Below are positions 21,713-33,499 of a stretch of DNA of 64,000 nucleotides, piece by piece; position 1 is the stretch's first letter, and each line of letters opens with the position of its first letter. The DNA comes from Dichetophora obliterata (lineage: Eukaryota; Arthropoda; Insecta; Diptera; Sciomyzidae), in contig OY986436.1 in assembly GCA_963920525.1 (NCBI GenBank), positions 94,309,342 to 94,373,341 on the forward strand. Reading direction: 5' to 3'. Position numbers and translations under genes: made by a program. A model generated the notes under the pieces. It saw only the letters and a list, made by a program, of their open reading frames with translations. It was not told the origin of the DNA and ran no database searches.

Positions 21713-22681
21713 CTGAATTCTCCAACATGAACATTTTGAAGCAAACATTAGTGTAAAACTGAAACACAGAATTGTTGAGATCGATCATTGTTTGAGTATA
21801 TGACGCACAAGCAAATATTAAAACGAAGAATTCATGTTGAATAGCTTCTTACTTATATCACCAACAACACGCCAACTCCGTTACACACGAAAAGGAAATG
21901 AAAATAAAATTGTGTGTTGTGTGCTTCAAATAGTGTTTATTTTCATTTATGTTAGAGATTTCTGTTACATGAGGAAAAATTTCTAAACCCTGCTTTATAT
22001 CAAACTAAACTACTCATTAGACTGGTTTTTTCAAGAATTTTTCGAAAATCAATGATATGACTAGTTAAAAACTTGACGTTTGGGATAAAAACCAACATGT
22101 GTTGATGTGATCGTTTTATTTTGTTTTGTTTTTAAATAAATTGATTTTTAATTTTTAAAACATTCCAAAATTTTTACGCATTTCTCGATTTTTTTACACA
22201 TAATAACTAATTGTGCAAATAAAACTGGTATGCACTACGTTTTTTATTTAATTATTCCTAAAATATAGCTATACAATTTAAGAATCGGATAAAACTTACC
22301 AGAGATATTTCGCTTTTCGAAAAAATGTAATTTGTATTCTTATTGTAATAAAAATAATCTTAAAAATTAAAATTTGTAAAAATTGCAATTAAATGTTGTT
22401 GAAATGTTTTCTGAAACAACACTACATACATAAACAAAAATTTTTATGTACCTTAGGGGTCGTCCATAAACTACGTTACTGATTTTCCGGTTTTTTTACC
22501 CCCCTCCCCCTGCGTTACTTTTCGTAGTGCTTTTCAAACCCCCCCCCCCCCATAAAGTACTGTGACATATGAAATTAATTCATTCGAATGATTATAACTA
22601 TATTTTGACTAGCTCTGACAATTTTCACTAGTATTAGTGACTAGTATGACTAGATACATTAAAGGAACAATTGGAAAAAAA

Positions 22682-22888
22682 TCAATAATTAATATCATCT
22701 GTAAAAGCTATTCCATCTGCGATCCAAGATTCGATGCTCTCAATCACTGGGATAGAAGAAGCTGGTAGCTTTGTTGAGGATTCTTCAAAATAGAATTTTT
22801 CATCGGATTCTATGTCGACCCATTCAGGTGAATCCTCATTTCTAAGAAATTCACCTGGTCTTTGACAGAGTAACCTTAAAGGCTGCAC
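22682..22888 (-). CDS. Short acidic open frame, copy 2
   Basis: Identical to the 68-codon frame at 17144-17350; same uncertainty. Confidence 0.3.
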   Translation of the reverse strand: MQPLRLLCQRPGEFLRNEDSPEWVDIESDEKFYFEESSTKLPASSIPVIESIESWIADGIAFTDDINY

Positions 22889-23051
22889 CTGAGCTGGATC
22901 AAGTTCTGTGTTTTTGTGTTAATGCTTTCTGAAAATTGATTAATTTAAATAGTATTTTTTATTCCGATTTATTGTAAACGATATAATACAAACTTATGGC
23001 AATTCATAAAAGTTTTAAAAACGAAATACAAGCCGCAGGTAGGACACGACC

Positions 23052-23291
23052 TTGAACCGATTTCTTTTTTCTGAGAAGGACAGTGCATGTCATACGGTAT
23101 CTCCTTTGATCAAGAACATTCAGGCCTTAACGTCAAAGTCTGTCGCAAAAGCAAAGACCCACATTTTTCAGACGTGTGCTGAGATGGTGAAGGAATACCA
23201 AAAGGTTCCTGTGTCGAGGGAAAAGGTGGTGGAAGAAATCGTTGTAACAAAAGTTAACCATCAATTTAGACGATCAAACATAAACATGTAA
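23052..23291 (+). CDS. Short basic open frame, copy 2
   Basis: Identical to the 79-codon frame at 17514-17753; same uncertainty. Confidence 0.3.
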   Translation: MNRFLFSEKDSACHTVSPLIKNIQALTSKSVAKAKTHIFQTCAEMVKEYQKVPVSREKVVEEIVVTKVNHQFRRSNINM

Positions 23292-23973
23292 GGTTAAAAA
23301 TTTTTGAAATGATTGTGTTATTAATTAGAGGTTTTTCGTCGTTTTTTTTAATTTTTGGTAACGTTACAATATCTAAACACCTCCCCCCCCTACCGTTACT
23401 TATCGTAGTGCATTTCAAAACTCCTCCTCCTCTAAATTGGTAACGTAGTTTATGGACGACCCCTTATGTAAGTTAACTTACCACAAACTAAACAACTTTT
23501 TTTTTAACTTTAATCTGGCGGTATGATTGGTATCTGATCCGATTTTGATGAAATAGTAAAGAAAGAGTTGCTGTGGTGAAAATTCAAATTGTTGGTTTTT
23601 GGGGTATTTTTAATATTTTTTATCTAAAACCAGGGTCTGATATGTTGGCAGCCCTGGCATTCTAAAACTTTTTATAGTTAAAATCAGAATTTTTTGTATT
23701 TACTGAAGTCATTTTAAATGAGAAACATATAGGGTTTTCACAAGCTGTCGTATTGTTTTATTGTCGTATTTTTCACAACAGTTGTAAATTTTTTGTTGTT
23801 GCCTTCCATATAAAATTAATTTACGACAATACAATCTCGATTGGTATGTATACTGTACGTCATATTTCACCAGTGCTGTGAAGTTTACGAGGCAAAAATG
23901 TTTGGAGAAGAAATTGAATTTCTTGATAGTTTTGACGTGGCTTTCTGATTGAGGAAAGGTATAATGCAGACAA

Positions 23974-25063
23974 ACGAATGTTTAATTTCACTAATAAAAT
24001 ATATTTTTAGCCAATCGCAAAACCCAACCGCTGTAATCCAAATAAAAAATAAACAGTCGCAAAAGAAAGAACATAAATAGACTTTTTAATGGAAAATAGA
24101 GGCTTTGAGATTTTTAGTTTTACAAAACAAACTTGAAAGTTTGCTCATGTTATTGTTTTAAGAAAGCAATGGCTCAAACATTTTATAAACGCTTTGCGGA
24201 AATGTTAAAAACCAATTTGGAAAGATCTTATTATATCAATCTTTTCGTTTAGTTTAGGCATTTAAAAAATTTATTTTCTCCAGTCATCTGTCTGTTTCTT
24301 CAGTCAGCTGTATAAGTACGACATACAACAAAATAAACCCTTAGGTATGTTCACAGTTGTTGTATTTTTGTACAACCCTTATAGCTTAATCGATTTTTTT
24401 TAATTTTTTTTTGTGTTCGAAATGCCAAAAACAGGCATATTTTTGAAAAAAGTTCAAGTTTTAACAGCTATAACTTTTGTATCCGAATTTTGGTTTTTGT
24501 TATTTTTTTCACAAAATAACTTAAGATTATGTCATAATCACACGTAATGTGGTTTTTTTAAATTTTGCATTTTTGGATTTTTAACGATTTTTTTGGTACA
24601 AATACCCATTCTCGCAATTTACAAAATGTTATACTTCTAGTAAATAATTTCATAACGACCAAGTTATTTAATGTAATCACAAAACATTTTGTTTTTGTAT
24701 TAAGTGTTGTATCAGAAAACATTTCAACAACATTTCATTGCAATTTCATTGAAAAAAATTAATTTTTATCGTTTTTATTCAATATATAAAAGTATTCTTG
24801 ATGCTAAGGAGGAGGGGTTTGAACCCCTTTATCTACGGCGTTGGTCTCCAGTACAAAAGTTTCTTCAAAATGCACAAAAATGCATTGCAGGGGACGCCAA
24901 AATTGGTTCAGACCAAAAAAAAAGTAAACCAATCTAAAGGATTTTTGATATACTATTAAATTTTGGTACCGGAATTTTGGGTCAGATTTTCGAAACAGTC
25001 AAATATATGCGAATAATAATAACACTGTATATTAGGGAGTATCGAAAAATTTAGATCGTATTC
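23974..25063. other. AT-rich spacer with a dispersed repeat fragment
   Basis: No gene recognised. The part near 24860-25050 (AATGCACAAAAATGCATTGC, AATTGGTTCAGACCAAAAA) is an inverted relative of 8080-8260. GTTGTATTTTTGTACAACCC near 24358 is a small hairpin. Confidence 0.5.
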
Positions 25064-25066
25064 TAA

Positions 25067-25308
25067 GGTCCATTTTTTCAGTGCGAGCTTAAACTGCAGG
25101 TACAAATTAAACTGAGGTTAACTCACCAAAGTTGGACGTTTAAACTCGACTTAATGCAAAAAAGAAACACATTATATGATAATTTAAGTCAGTTTAACTT
25201 CAACGAATGCTAAAATATCTAGTTAATACGAGTTTAAACTTCCAATTTTGATGAGTTAAGCTCGGTTTAATTTGACTAGAGTTTAAACTCGCACTGAAAA
25301 ATTGGCCC
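25067..25308. mobile_element. 242-bp MITE with ~90-bp inverted repeats, TAA duplication
   Basis: Left end GGTCCATTTTTTCAGTGCGA and right end TGCACTGAAAAATTGGCCC-like text (TCGCACTGAAAAATTGGCCC) pair. Imperfect pairing continues for about 90 bp through blocks such as GAGTTTAAACTC. TAA flanks both ends (25064-25066 and 25309-25311). The 3-bp TAA fits the PIF/Harbinger TWA preference. Non-coding. Confidence 0.75.
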
Positions 25309-25311
25309 TAA

Positions 25312-27080
25312 GAGGTTTCAAAAGTTACATATGGTTGTCAAGATCTCCCAAAAAAACTTGTATGAAATAATAAGGATGTCTTCCTCTCCCGCAAGGACAA
25401 AGTTGTTTTTTAAGAAAAACAGTAAAAAATGCTTTTATTTTTGTAAGAAAAACTACATACGTCTTAAAGTAAAAGCAAATAAAGACTTAAACTAACAATA
25501 TTCTGCCAAAAACTATGCCACTCTCTATATTTACCCAAATTCCTATGTGAAGGATATTTGAATCTGAAGGTACTCTCGAGGTAGCACATAACTTTTGATT
25601 GCTATCTGATTGTCTAAATTTTGGCGATTTTGATTATAGTGTTGACGTTTTCCTTAAATTAGGCGAATTAATAATTTGCTTCTTTTTTACATATGCATTT
25701 TTCTTGTTTTTGAGAAATGTATACTTGAATGCAATTTTTTAACTTTTTCAAAAAATTTAATTCCTAAACAGGAAGTTGTAATTTTTATATATATAATTAA
25801 TATTGCTGAAGTGTATATGAAAAAAAATTAAATTGCAATTGTTTTTGTAAGTTTTTTTTTCACTGAGTTACAAAGAATTTCGTTTAAGGCCACTATTTTA
25901 GTAAAATTAATTTTGCTTAGTAACGGCTTGTTAAAATCTCTTGATTTTTGGGTCAAGTACTATTAATACACGTTAAATTATAAAAATGATTTTTAAAAAA
26001 AAAAATTTTTTTTCTTAAAAATTAATAAGTTTTTTATAAAAACTTTTAAAAAAAAAAAGTTCTGGACCACGTAGAAAATTTTTAAAATAATATTATATAA
26101 TTATACAAATTTCGAAATAAAAAAAAAATAAAAATTATGTATTCTCCATAAACAAGTCTGTCATGAAATGTTTTAAATCTGCACTACCTGTCTTGTGCGA
26201 GGCATGCAGAGCACTGCACAATGGAATGATTGGTACAAACTAGAGGAAATAAATGATTTTGATGACGATTTTAGTGCTTTAGGCACCCTTTTTTTACTTT
26301 TCTTGTAATATTTTGAAATACTTAAAAATTAAACAAAAAATTTTAAAATTGAAATTTAACGCTTTCTAAATTTAAAAAAAAGCGTATTAAATTTTCAACT
26401 ATAAACTCTCTTATTATTTCTTTGCAATAACAAAAAATACGTCGCTATCTGAGATTGAATTGTAAAATTTTGTGCAGTAGAATCTTTGACAATACTTGTC
26501 AGTCAATTGAGACCAATCTGAGAAAAGCCCCGATTTTACATTTGATTGTGTGAAAATATTTTTTAAATTGGTTTTACAAATAATGAACATTAGATGAAAT
26601 GAAAACTTTTTTATTATTTTAATATTTCAAATATTTCAATATTTTAAGCCGCAATAAAACGCAAAATCAACAAATGGAGTTAAAATATGGTATTCGACGT
26701 GTTCCAGCTGTCGCTAATTACGAATTTGACGTCGAAAACTCGAAAAAACTAAAAAAATGTCACCGAAAAAAATTACGGTTTAATTTTATCGTTTTTAATT
26801 TAAGAACAATATTTTTAAATTATGTTTTAAATATTTGTCTTAAAGTTTTTTTAAACAAATGTTTGAAACTGTAAATGTTTACTATAAAAGTATATTTAAA
26901 AACATTGTTTTGAAAAAACTTTTTTTTTAAATTGAACTGTACAAACATTTGAGTTAAGCTTAAATGAAATTGATTCAAGCTCTATTTCAAAAACAAATCG
27001 ATTTAATATGAACACAGTTTCATTAAATTTTAACGCATATTCCCTCAGAGCACTTAAAAAAATTGTAAGTCTATATACTA
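25312..27080. other. AT-rich DNA without recognisable genes
   Basis: Long A- and T-rich runs (for example 25985-26130 and 26880-26930). The short open frame at 26674-26874 has low-complexity content and is not credible. No inverted-repeat element was defined. Confidence 0.45.
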
Positions 27081-27437
27081 CTAGCTTAACCCGGTGTGCT
27101 TTGCTACTCCCCTCGTTATAAAATAAAATTAAAAGTATTTATATATTTTTCACGCCATCGAATTTTTGAAATAAGTCCACCCCAGCGCCACCTACCGTGT
27201 CCATTTATACACAAATTATTTTCTTATGATCAAACAAACATACATTCTGAATTTCAGTTAAATTGGTCCATAAATTCAAATTTTCGATATAAGTCCACCC
27301 CAGCGCCACCTATCGGGTAGCCTATGTTACCCACCGTACCAAGATGAACATTACCTGAAAATTTCATCAAAATCGGCCCAGCCGTTTTGGAGTCCATACG
27401 TTACATACATACACACATCCTATTTTATATATATAGA
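27081..27437 (-). mobile_element. 357-bp non-autonomous Helitron
   Basis: On the minus strand it opens TCTATATATATAAAATAGG after A and ends AGCACACCGGGTTAAGCTAG before T. It contains CAAAACGGCTGGGCCGATTT and two copies of GGTGGCGCTGGGGTGGACTT. The 3' end matches that of the Helitron at 57624-58738, so both belong to one terminal family. No coding capacity. Confidence 0.88.
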
Positions 27438-27639
27438 TAGCACCCACCAGTGTAAGCAGTCCGCGAGTTGGCAGAACACGCTAAAACAAGCAGGGCATTC
27501 CTGGTACTCAGGAAACTCAGACGCAAACTCCCACCACTAGCAATGGGGCAGCACGAACATCAACAAAAGGGGTGAGTCTATTTTTGAATTTATCCTTACC
27601 ACAGACATTTTTCTATGTAATAGGGGCAATAAGCCAAAA

Positions 27640-30075
27640 TTTTAGAACAGAGTCAGGGAAGAGATCATGGATCTTACAATAGCGAGCAATTCAGAAAAGG
27701 CTATAGTCGATAACTGAGAGGTGTCACAAAAAGAGGTCGTTTTCCGATCACTTTAGGGTCGTCTTTACCATCAACTACGATTTTCACACAAGGAAGCGAT
27801 TTAGGAACCCATTAAAAACCAACTGGGAGAGGTATTCAGTCTGGATCAGCAGAAATATTGCAGACCTAGACACAGAATATCTCCCAAATGACGCAGCCAT
27901 TGACAATGCAGTAGTTTATAACGGCGAAAATGAACCAGGCTTTCAAGAAATTCTGCCCAAAGTCTCAAAGTCGCAAACCTACAGTTGCAAGTTAGTGGAC
28001 CAGCGACCTCAAAAAGAGGCTATCAGAGGTCAGAAAACTTCACCGGAAAGCCATGTTAAGCAAACTTGAGCAAGACTGGACAACATATCGATCCACGTTA
28101 AATGCCTTTACAAGGGAAGTAAGAATAGCTAAGCGAACATCTTGGACAAATTTCTACGAGTCCTTTGAGGATACCAGTGAAGCCGCCAAACTTCAAAAGA
28201 CGCTATCCAAAGACCCATCGCTCCTGATCCCAGGATCACATTAAGAGGTCCGAAGGACCCTGGACAGAATCCAGCCAAGAAACGCTTTTGCTACTCATGA
28301 AAACTCATTTCCCAGGTTTTAAGGAACCGGAGGAAAACGGAGCTAACAGCAAACTGGAAATGACAGTACCAGAACCCTTACAGGAACTCCCCAACATTAT
28401 TACAAGGTCAACTGTAGAATGGTCGATTGGGTCTTTCAAGTCCAACAAATCTGCAAGGCCTGATGGAATCCTGCCAGCCATGATGCAACATGCCCTTCCC
28501 AGAATCATGCCCTGGCTTATAGCAATCTTCACCGGCTGTCTCAAGACAAGATATGTTCCAAAAATTTGGAGAAAAGTGCGAGTTGTTTTTATTCCTAAAG
28601 CTGGGAAATCGAAGACTCAGGACATGGGAAGACTCAGCTCCAAAGGATTACAGGCCTATTAGTCTCTCATCGTTTATTATAAAAACGCTAGAGAGAATAA
28701 TAGATATTCACATAAGAGAATTCTTGAACGATACCAATCTTTGCAGTGTGCAACACGCCTACCTTAACCCATTCCAGCCGGATGGGAAGAAACTTTACCC
28801 CATCTTATGTATTATTTCTTTTGGCGCTCTAGACTAAGTGCTGGTAGCTATTTGTTTGAAATTTTGTTAAGTGAGAAATAATGAATGGGACTTTAATTCG
28901 TGAAATTTTGGTATCAATCGGAGCAGTCATTTGTGTATTATGAACGATTTACCTGAAATTGTGAAATTTCGTCCCATCGTTATCTCAGATTTTCAAACAG
29001 GCTTTTTTTCTTTTGACGATCTAGACCAAATGCTTAGACCAAATCTTAGCTTATTGTTTGAAATTTTGTGAAGTTGGAGAGAATAAATGGGGCTTCAATT
29101 CGTGAAATGTTGGTATCAAACGGAGTTTTCACCTGTGTATTTTGAATGATTTGCCTGAAGGGGGGTAAATGAATAGATTTATTATTTAGATAAGCTACTC
29201 AGCTGCCGAGTAATCTTATTAGACCTAGGTTAGACCTACCTTAGCGCTGTAAGATCGGTGAGAAGAGGTACGCCACAAGGCGGTGTGCCATCTCTAATTC
29301 TCTAGAATCTGGTAGTGAACAACGCCTGCTGTCTCTAGAGAGGGAAGGCTGTGTAGTGGCAGCCTACGCCGATGACCTAGCAATCGCAGTCCGAGGCAAA
29401 TTTCGTTTCGCAAACTCGAGCGATGGGCCGGGCCATGTGATCTCGGAGTAAGTTCGGCGATAACCAAACTGGTTCATAAGGAAACACGAAATTCCGTCCC
29501 TCACACCAATCATGCTTAATGGGTATGCTTTGTCCCTTTCGGGAAGTGCAAAATATCTAGAACTCATTCGTACGATGGGACTTTCCTCCTGTATCGTTCA
29601 CTGGCTATATGCAGCGGTCATTAGACCTATACTTCTATACGGAGCAACGATATAGTGGCCATCCTTGGACAAGGTCACATATTTGAACCAGCTCCAAAAA
29701 GTCCAAAGAATGGCATCTTTATGCATCAGCGGTGCTCTGAGAACAACACCGACTGCGGCTTTAGAGACCATACTTCACCTTCTACCGCTCCACTTAATTG
29801 CCAGGCAAACAGCAGCTCTTTCGAAGATCAGACTGAGAAAAACTGGAGTATGGAAAAATCTGGGAACATGTCGCGCATCCATATACTACAAATTCAATTT
29901 CATTTCCCCAAGGACTGATTATTGCAAGCCACTGCTTTCCTTTGATGGAAACTACGGCACGCTTATTCCACCTAGGACATACTGGAATAATGGTGCGCCT
30001 TTTGAAACCAGGGTGTCTACACTTCTATACAGATGGGTCAAAATTAAAAAAAGCCGGCAGCATCTTGAACGTTCT
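27640..30075 (+). pseudogene. Non-LTR retrotransposon ORF2, decayed (endonuclease tail, RT, RNase H)
   Basis: Broken frames on the plus strand keep the order of a LINE ORF2. First comes an endonuclease tail with NPLKTNWERYSVWISRNIAD (about 27805-27865). Then RT text: SFKSNKSARPDGILPAMMQ, RKVRVVFIPKAGKSK and DYRPISLSSFIIKTLERIID (28430-28720). GTPQGGV lies near 29270 and the catalytic YADD is at 29365-29376. A post-RT part contains LNQLQKVQRMASLCISGAL (29680-29740), and an RNase H start reads YTDGSK at 30026-30040, after which it is truncated. RT plus RNase H and the IPKAGK/RPISLSSF wording suggest the LOA or I group. Many frameshifts and an insertion at about 28790-29235 leave it non-functional. 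Its 5' part is unseen. Confidence 0.85.
28790..29235. repeat. Non-coding insertion in the LINE, two ~190-bp direct repeats
   Basis: The RT coding sequence stops near 28790 and resumes near 29240. Between lie two related blocks that share the text CTTTTGRCGMTCTAGACYAA (near 28819 and 29016) and TTGTTTGAAATTTTG, a tandem repeat ~190 bp apart. The source is unknown. Confidence 0.5.
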
Positions 30076-30376
30076 TAGAAGATCTATGTCATTTTGATAT
30101 CTGTGTTTTCTGCTCTGCACTTGACGTTTTGGCAAAACATCTGTGAAATTGTTTGAGCAAGTGAAGATTGTTTAGTACTATGAATGAATTCTTCAGGATA
30201 ATTTGCAGATCTAAAGCTATCATTTACAAAATTGGTAAGAGGAGTAGTGAGTGCTGCTTTACATTATTGTACAAAACGGTCTGAGAGATTATCAGGTAGC
30301 TTTTTAATTCAAATCTTTAATTGCTTTTTCGATTAAAATTCAGTTACAATCATTTAAAATAAAAGAATTAAAAAAA
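30076..30376. other. No feature recognised
   Basis: Short AT-rich spacer between the LINE remnant and the fold-back element. Confidence 0.4.
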
Positions 30377-31023
30377 GACACAGTTTCGATTGTATCGTAA
30401 GTGCAGACGTAGAATTCTTTTTTATACAGTAATAGAGAAAAATTCTTGTTTCTTATTTATATTTTTCATAACTATTTTAAAACATTTCATCTTCTAAACA
30501 AAAATTATTCAAAAACGAATTTGTTGTTGTTGTTGTTGCCTTCTTCAAACTAACTTGATCTAAAAACCTCTAAATTAAATTCATAATAAAATTTGTTTTG
30601 TTTTATAAAAACTTTTCGTTGATATATATATATATTATATGTTAATGCTCTTTTCTACAGGAAAAATAAATAATTCAAATTTTTCCGATATTTATTTCCA
30701 TTAATTAAACGTAACTTTAAATTACATTTAGTTGTAACCAACATAAAAAATTAACAACAAATTCATCACTAAAAATATCAAACGAAAACTTTTTATAAAA
30801 CAAAACAAATTTTTACATGAATTTAATTGTGAGCTTTTTAGATCAAGTAAGTTTGAAGAAGGCAACAAAAACAACATATTTGTTTTTGAATAATTTTTAT
30901 TTAGAAGATGAAATGTTTTTAAATAGTTTTTAAAAATATTAATTAAAAAAAATAGAATTTTGCTCTATTACTATATAAAAAGGAATTCTACGTCTATACT
31001 TACGATACTATCGAAACTGTGCC
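30377..31023. mobile_element. 647-bp fold-back element with ~245-bp arms
   Basis: The left arm (30377-30625) starts GACACAGTTTCGATTGTATC. The right arm (30783-31023) ends GATACTATCGAAACTGTGCC and is its imperfect complement across the whole arm, leaving a loop of ~157 bp. One arm recurs alone at 41190-41412. Long arms and no coding capacity fit a Foldback-type or deletion-derived element. Confidence 0.8.
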
Positions 31024-31044
31024 TTTTTTTTAAAACACGTGGTA

Positions 31045-31785
31045 TTTGTGTGGTAATTTTTAATAATCGTGAGATTTTTTTTTGATATTTTTTTATTTCG
31101 GTAGAAACTTTTTTGTTTTTCTTTACAATGGTAATTTTTGTTGTATTTAATTTATGTTATTGTGAAAAAAGTAACTTTTTGTTGGATTGTTTTAAATTCT
31201 AACTGGCAACCTTGGCTAGTAGTAGTACATTTTTTTTGTAGCCACGTACTGGCTCTCTAGCTACATGCATCTGTATTCTCTATTGCATTACAACCCAATA
31301 AGCCATGAATGTTACTGTGCCAGCTAATCGGTACTTAAAACGACAGCGTCTGATTTGCTGGTATGAAAATGACAAGTTTTTGTACCTTTAAACTGTTCTC
31401 TATATAATTGTAAAGTCCTTTTTTATATTTATCAAGAATCGAATTGAAATGTATGTCATATTCGCTTGATGTGTCGTTTGTTCTTGTCTTTTTTCCCTTT
31501 TTTTCACCTTTGTATTGAAATCAAGGTAGTGCAGTTGAGTTACCGTTTATTGTTTAGCTTATTGTTGCAACTTAATAAGAACTTTTTTAAGAAAAGGTTA
31601 CAACTGTTTAACAACCTTGTTATTTTTTGTGTTCATTTTCTATGATTTTAATATAAATTCTAATTGTTTCATAGTTTAAATCATTCTTGATTTTAAATAC
31701 AAATTCTAGTTGTTTGATAGTTTAAAATCGTTTATTGAGCTTTAGGTCTTTAGGTGGGTATTTAGCTTTAGGTGGGTATTTAATT
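31045..31785 (+). repeat. Dispersed repeat, partner of 42185-42995
   Basis: Direct-orientation copy, about 85-90% similar by eye, sharing for example TATGTTATTGTGAAAAAAGT, CTAGCTACATGCATCTGTAT and CATATTCGCTTGATG. It adjoins the fold-back element just as 42185-42995 follows the solo arm at 41190, so the two may be one composite repeat. Confidence 0.7.
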
Positions 31786-33499
31786 TCCTGTGATATTGTG
31801 TTAAGAATTTTTAATTACTTATTACTCATATAACCGAGAAACATAAGAAATAATACGTTACATATAGGTTGCAAGAACGGCACGTGTTCAACTATTTTCT
31901 CTACTTTTCTTCTTCATAGGCCTACAAGCATTGGCTCAATTTCGATAATTTACACAAGACAGTAGTGTTAAAATAGTGAAGAATGCGATACTTTGTGTCT
32001 GCAAAGAAGTCAGTTGGCAACACAGAAGACAAACATATGAAACTAAAGATTCTTGCCTAAACAAGTACGCCAAAGTATTGTAAATTTTCCAATAATTATT
32101 TTGAATATAGACGAATAAACCCCTACTTTAGAAATTCAACAAGGCAGGTAGTGTTTTGAAATTAAATTTATTTTATAAAGAGTTGTAGTAAACTATTATT
32201 TTTGAAAATTTTATAATCGGTTTTACCAACTGGATGTCCTTGCAATGCCCAAAGGTAAGCCTGTTTATAACAATTAAGTACTCTAGCTTTCTTAAAAGTC
32301 AAAGCGGCTTGAATTAGTGGCTTAAAGGAATATCAATTAAATTCATATACACGGAAAGAAATAATATTTTTATATTAAGGAAATATTTTGAGTAAAATAA
32401 ATTGCTTGAAACAAGAATGAAATTCTTGATTCTTAAACCTGGAACAAGACTTGAATTAAGAAAATATTTTCTAAATTTAATCAAACTCAGAGTTGGTTAT
32501 TAAAAATATTATTGAATTAATAACATAATCGAAAACATTCCAGCAATAAGAAAATTGTTTACTTGAATCAACAAAATTGTTCTTAACTCAAGGAAGCACT
32601 CACTTTTTCGAACTTTTGCTTTTTGCAAAATAGTACAAAATCATTCCTTTAAAAGGCAAAAAAATATACAAATAATTCTGTTTTGATTAAACAGAAGTTG
32701 TGCGTATAAGCTTATGGACTGCAAAACCTACAGAAGACTACTGAAAAGTTGATGTAGCAAACAACGAAACAGTATATCTAGTATGCTTGGTGGTTTGTTC
32801 TGCAAAAAACTAGTTGTTGTTGCAAACTGTTGCTTCATGAACTTATTTAGCATTAAGCTCAAAAATTTTATATATTTTTTTTAGAATTATAAAAACAATA
32901 TATCAAGGAAAAGAAATGTCTCAAATCAAGAAAATCATTCTAGTTTTCAGTAAATTCTCAATTCAAGAAAAATAAATTTGTCAAATCAAGCAAATTATTC
33001 TTATTTTCAGCAAATTGTTTATATGAATCAAGGAAATTGTTCTCACTTCTTTTGTTGAATTGTTCTCATTTTTTCTTAATATTATGTACTTTTAATATTC
33101 TCCTTCTCTCTTTGAATAAAAATACACTTTTTCTGTTTGCCAGAACTTCTCAAGCATTAAAAAAGCTTAAATAAAATGTGTATCTATTTTTAAACAATTA
33201 GGGTATTCACAAGGTGTGCTATCATGTCATAATGTCATATTGTCCTAAATTTTTTTAAAGCTTGCCTTTTTTATAAAATATATAAAAACAACTTTTTGTA
33301 ATAAGTTAATTAAAAAGAAATCATCACCTCCTTCTTTTTATCACAGAAACGGTTATAAACGTTTACCGTTACACTGCAACAATTCTTGCTAATAAATGTT
33401 ATGTCGTATGAGAGGTAATTAAAAATGCAATTTTGAGTTTTGAGTGTTTTAAAAACTACAACTTCTTCTTTTCTTCTTATTCTTACTGCATTCTAATAA
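31786..33499. other. AT-rich DNA, no gene seen
   Basis: Text of the type ATTTCTCTCAAATCAAG repeated near 32915-33000 suggests an old diverged repeat. GGGTATTCACAAGGTGTGCT near 33203 is similar to GGGTTTTCACAAGCTGTCGT near 18192, so a shared element end may be present. No coding sequence. Confidence 0.4.

Larger units (their letters stand above)
22456..23463. mobile_element. 1008-bp GGGGTCGTCC element, copy 2
   Basis: Duplicate of 16918-17925 with TTA on both sides, differing at 23342 (T instead of A). Confidence 0.8.
18441..23973. repeat. 5.5-kb tandem duplication, copy 2
   Basis: Second unit of the direct duplication described for 12908-18440. It contains the same features shifted by 5533-5538 bases and keeps the five bases missing from copy 1. 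Unique sequence resumes at about 23974 (AACGAATG). Confidence 0.95.

Noticed and set aside
28305..28544. Minus-strand frame over the LINE
   Set aside because: It is antisense to the RT text of the plus-strand retrotransposon.
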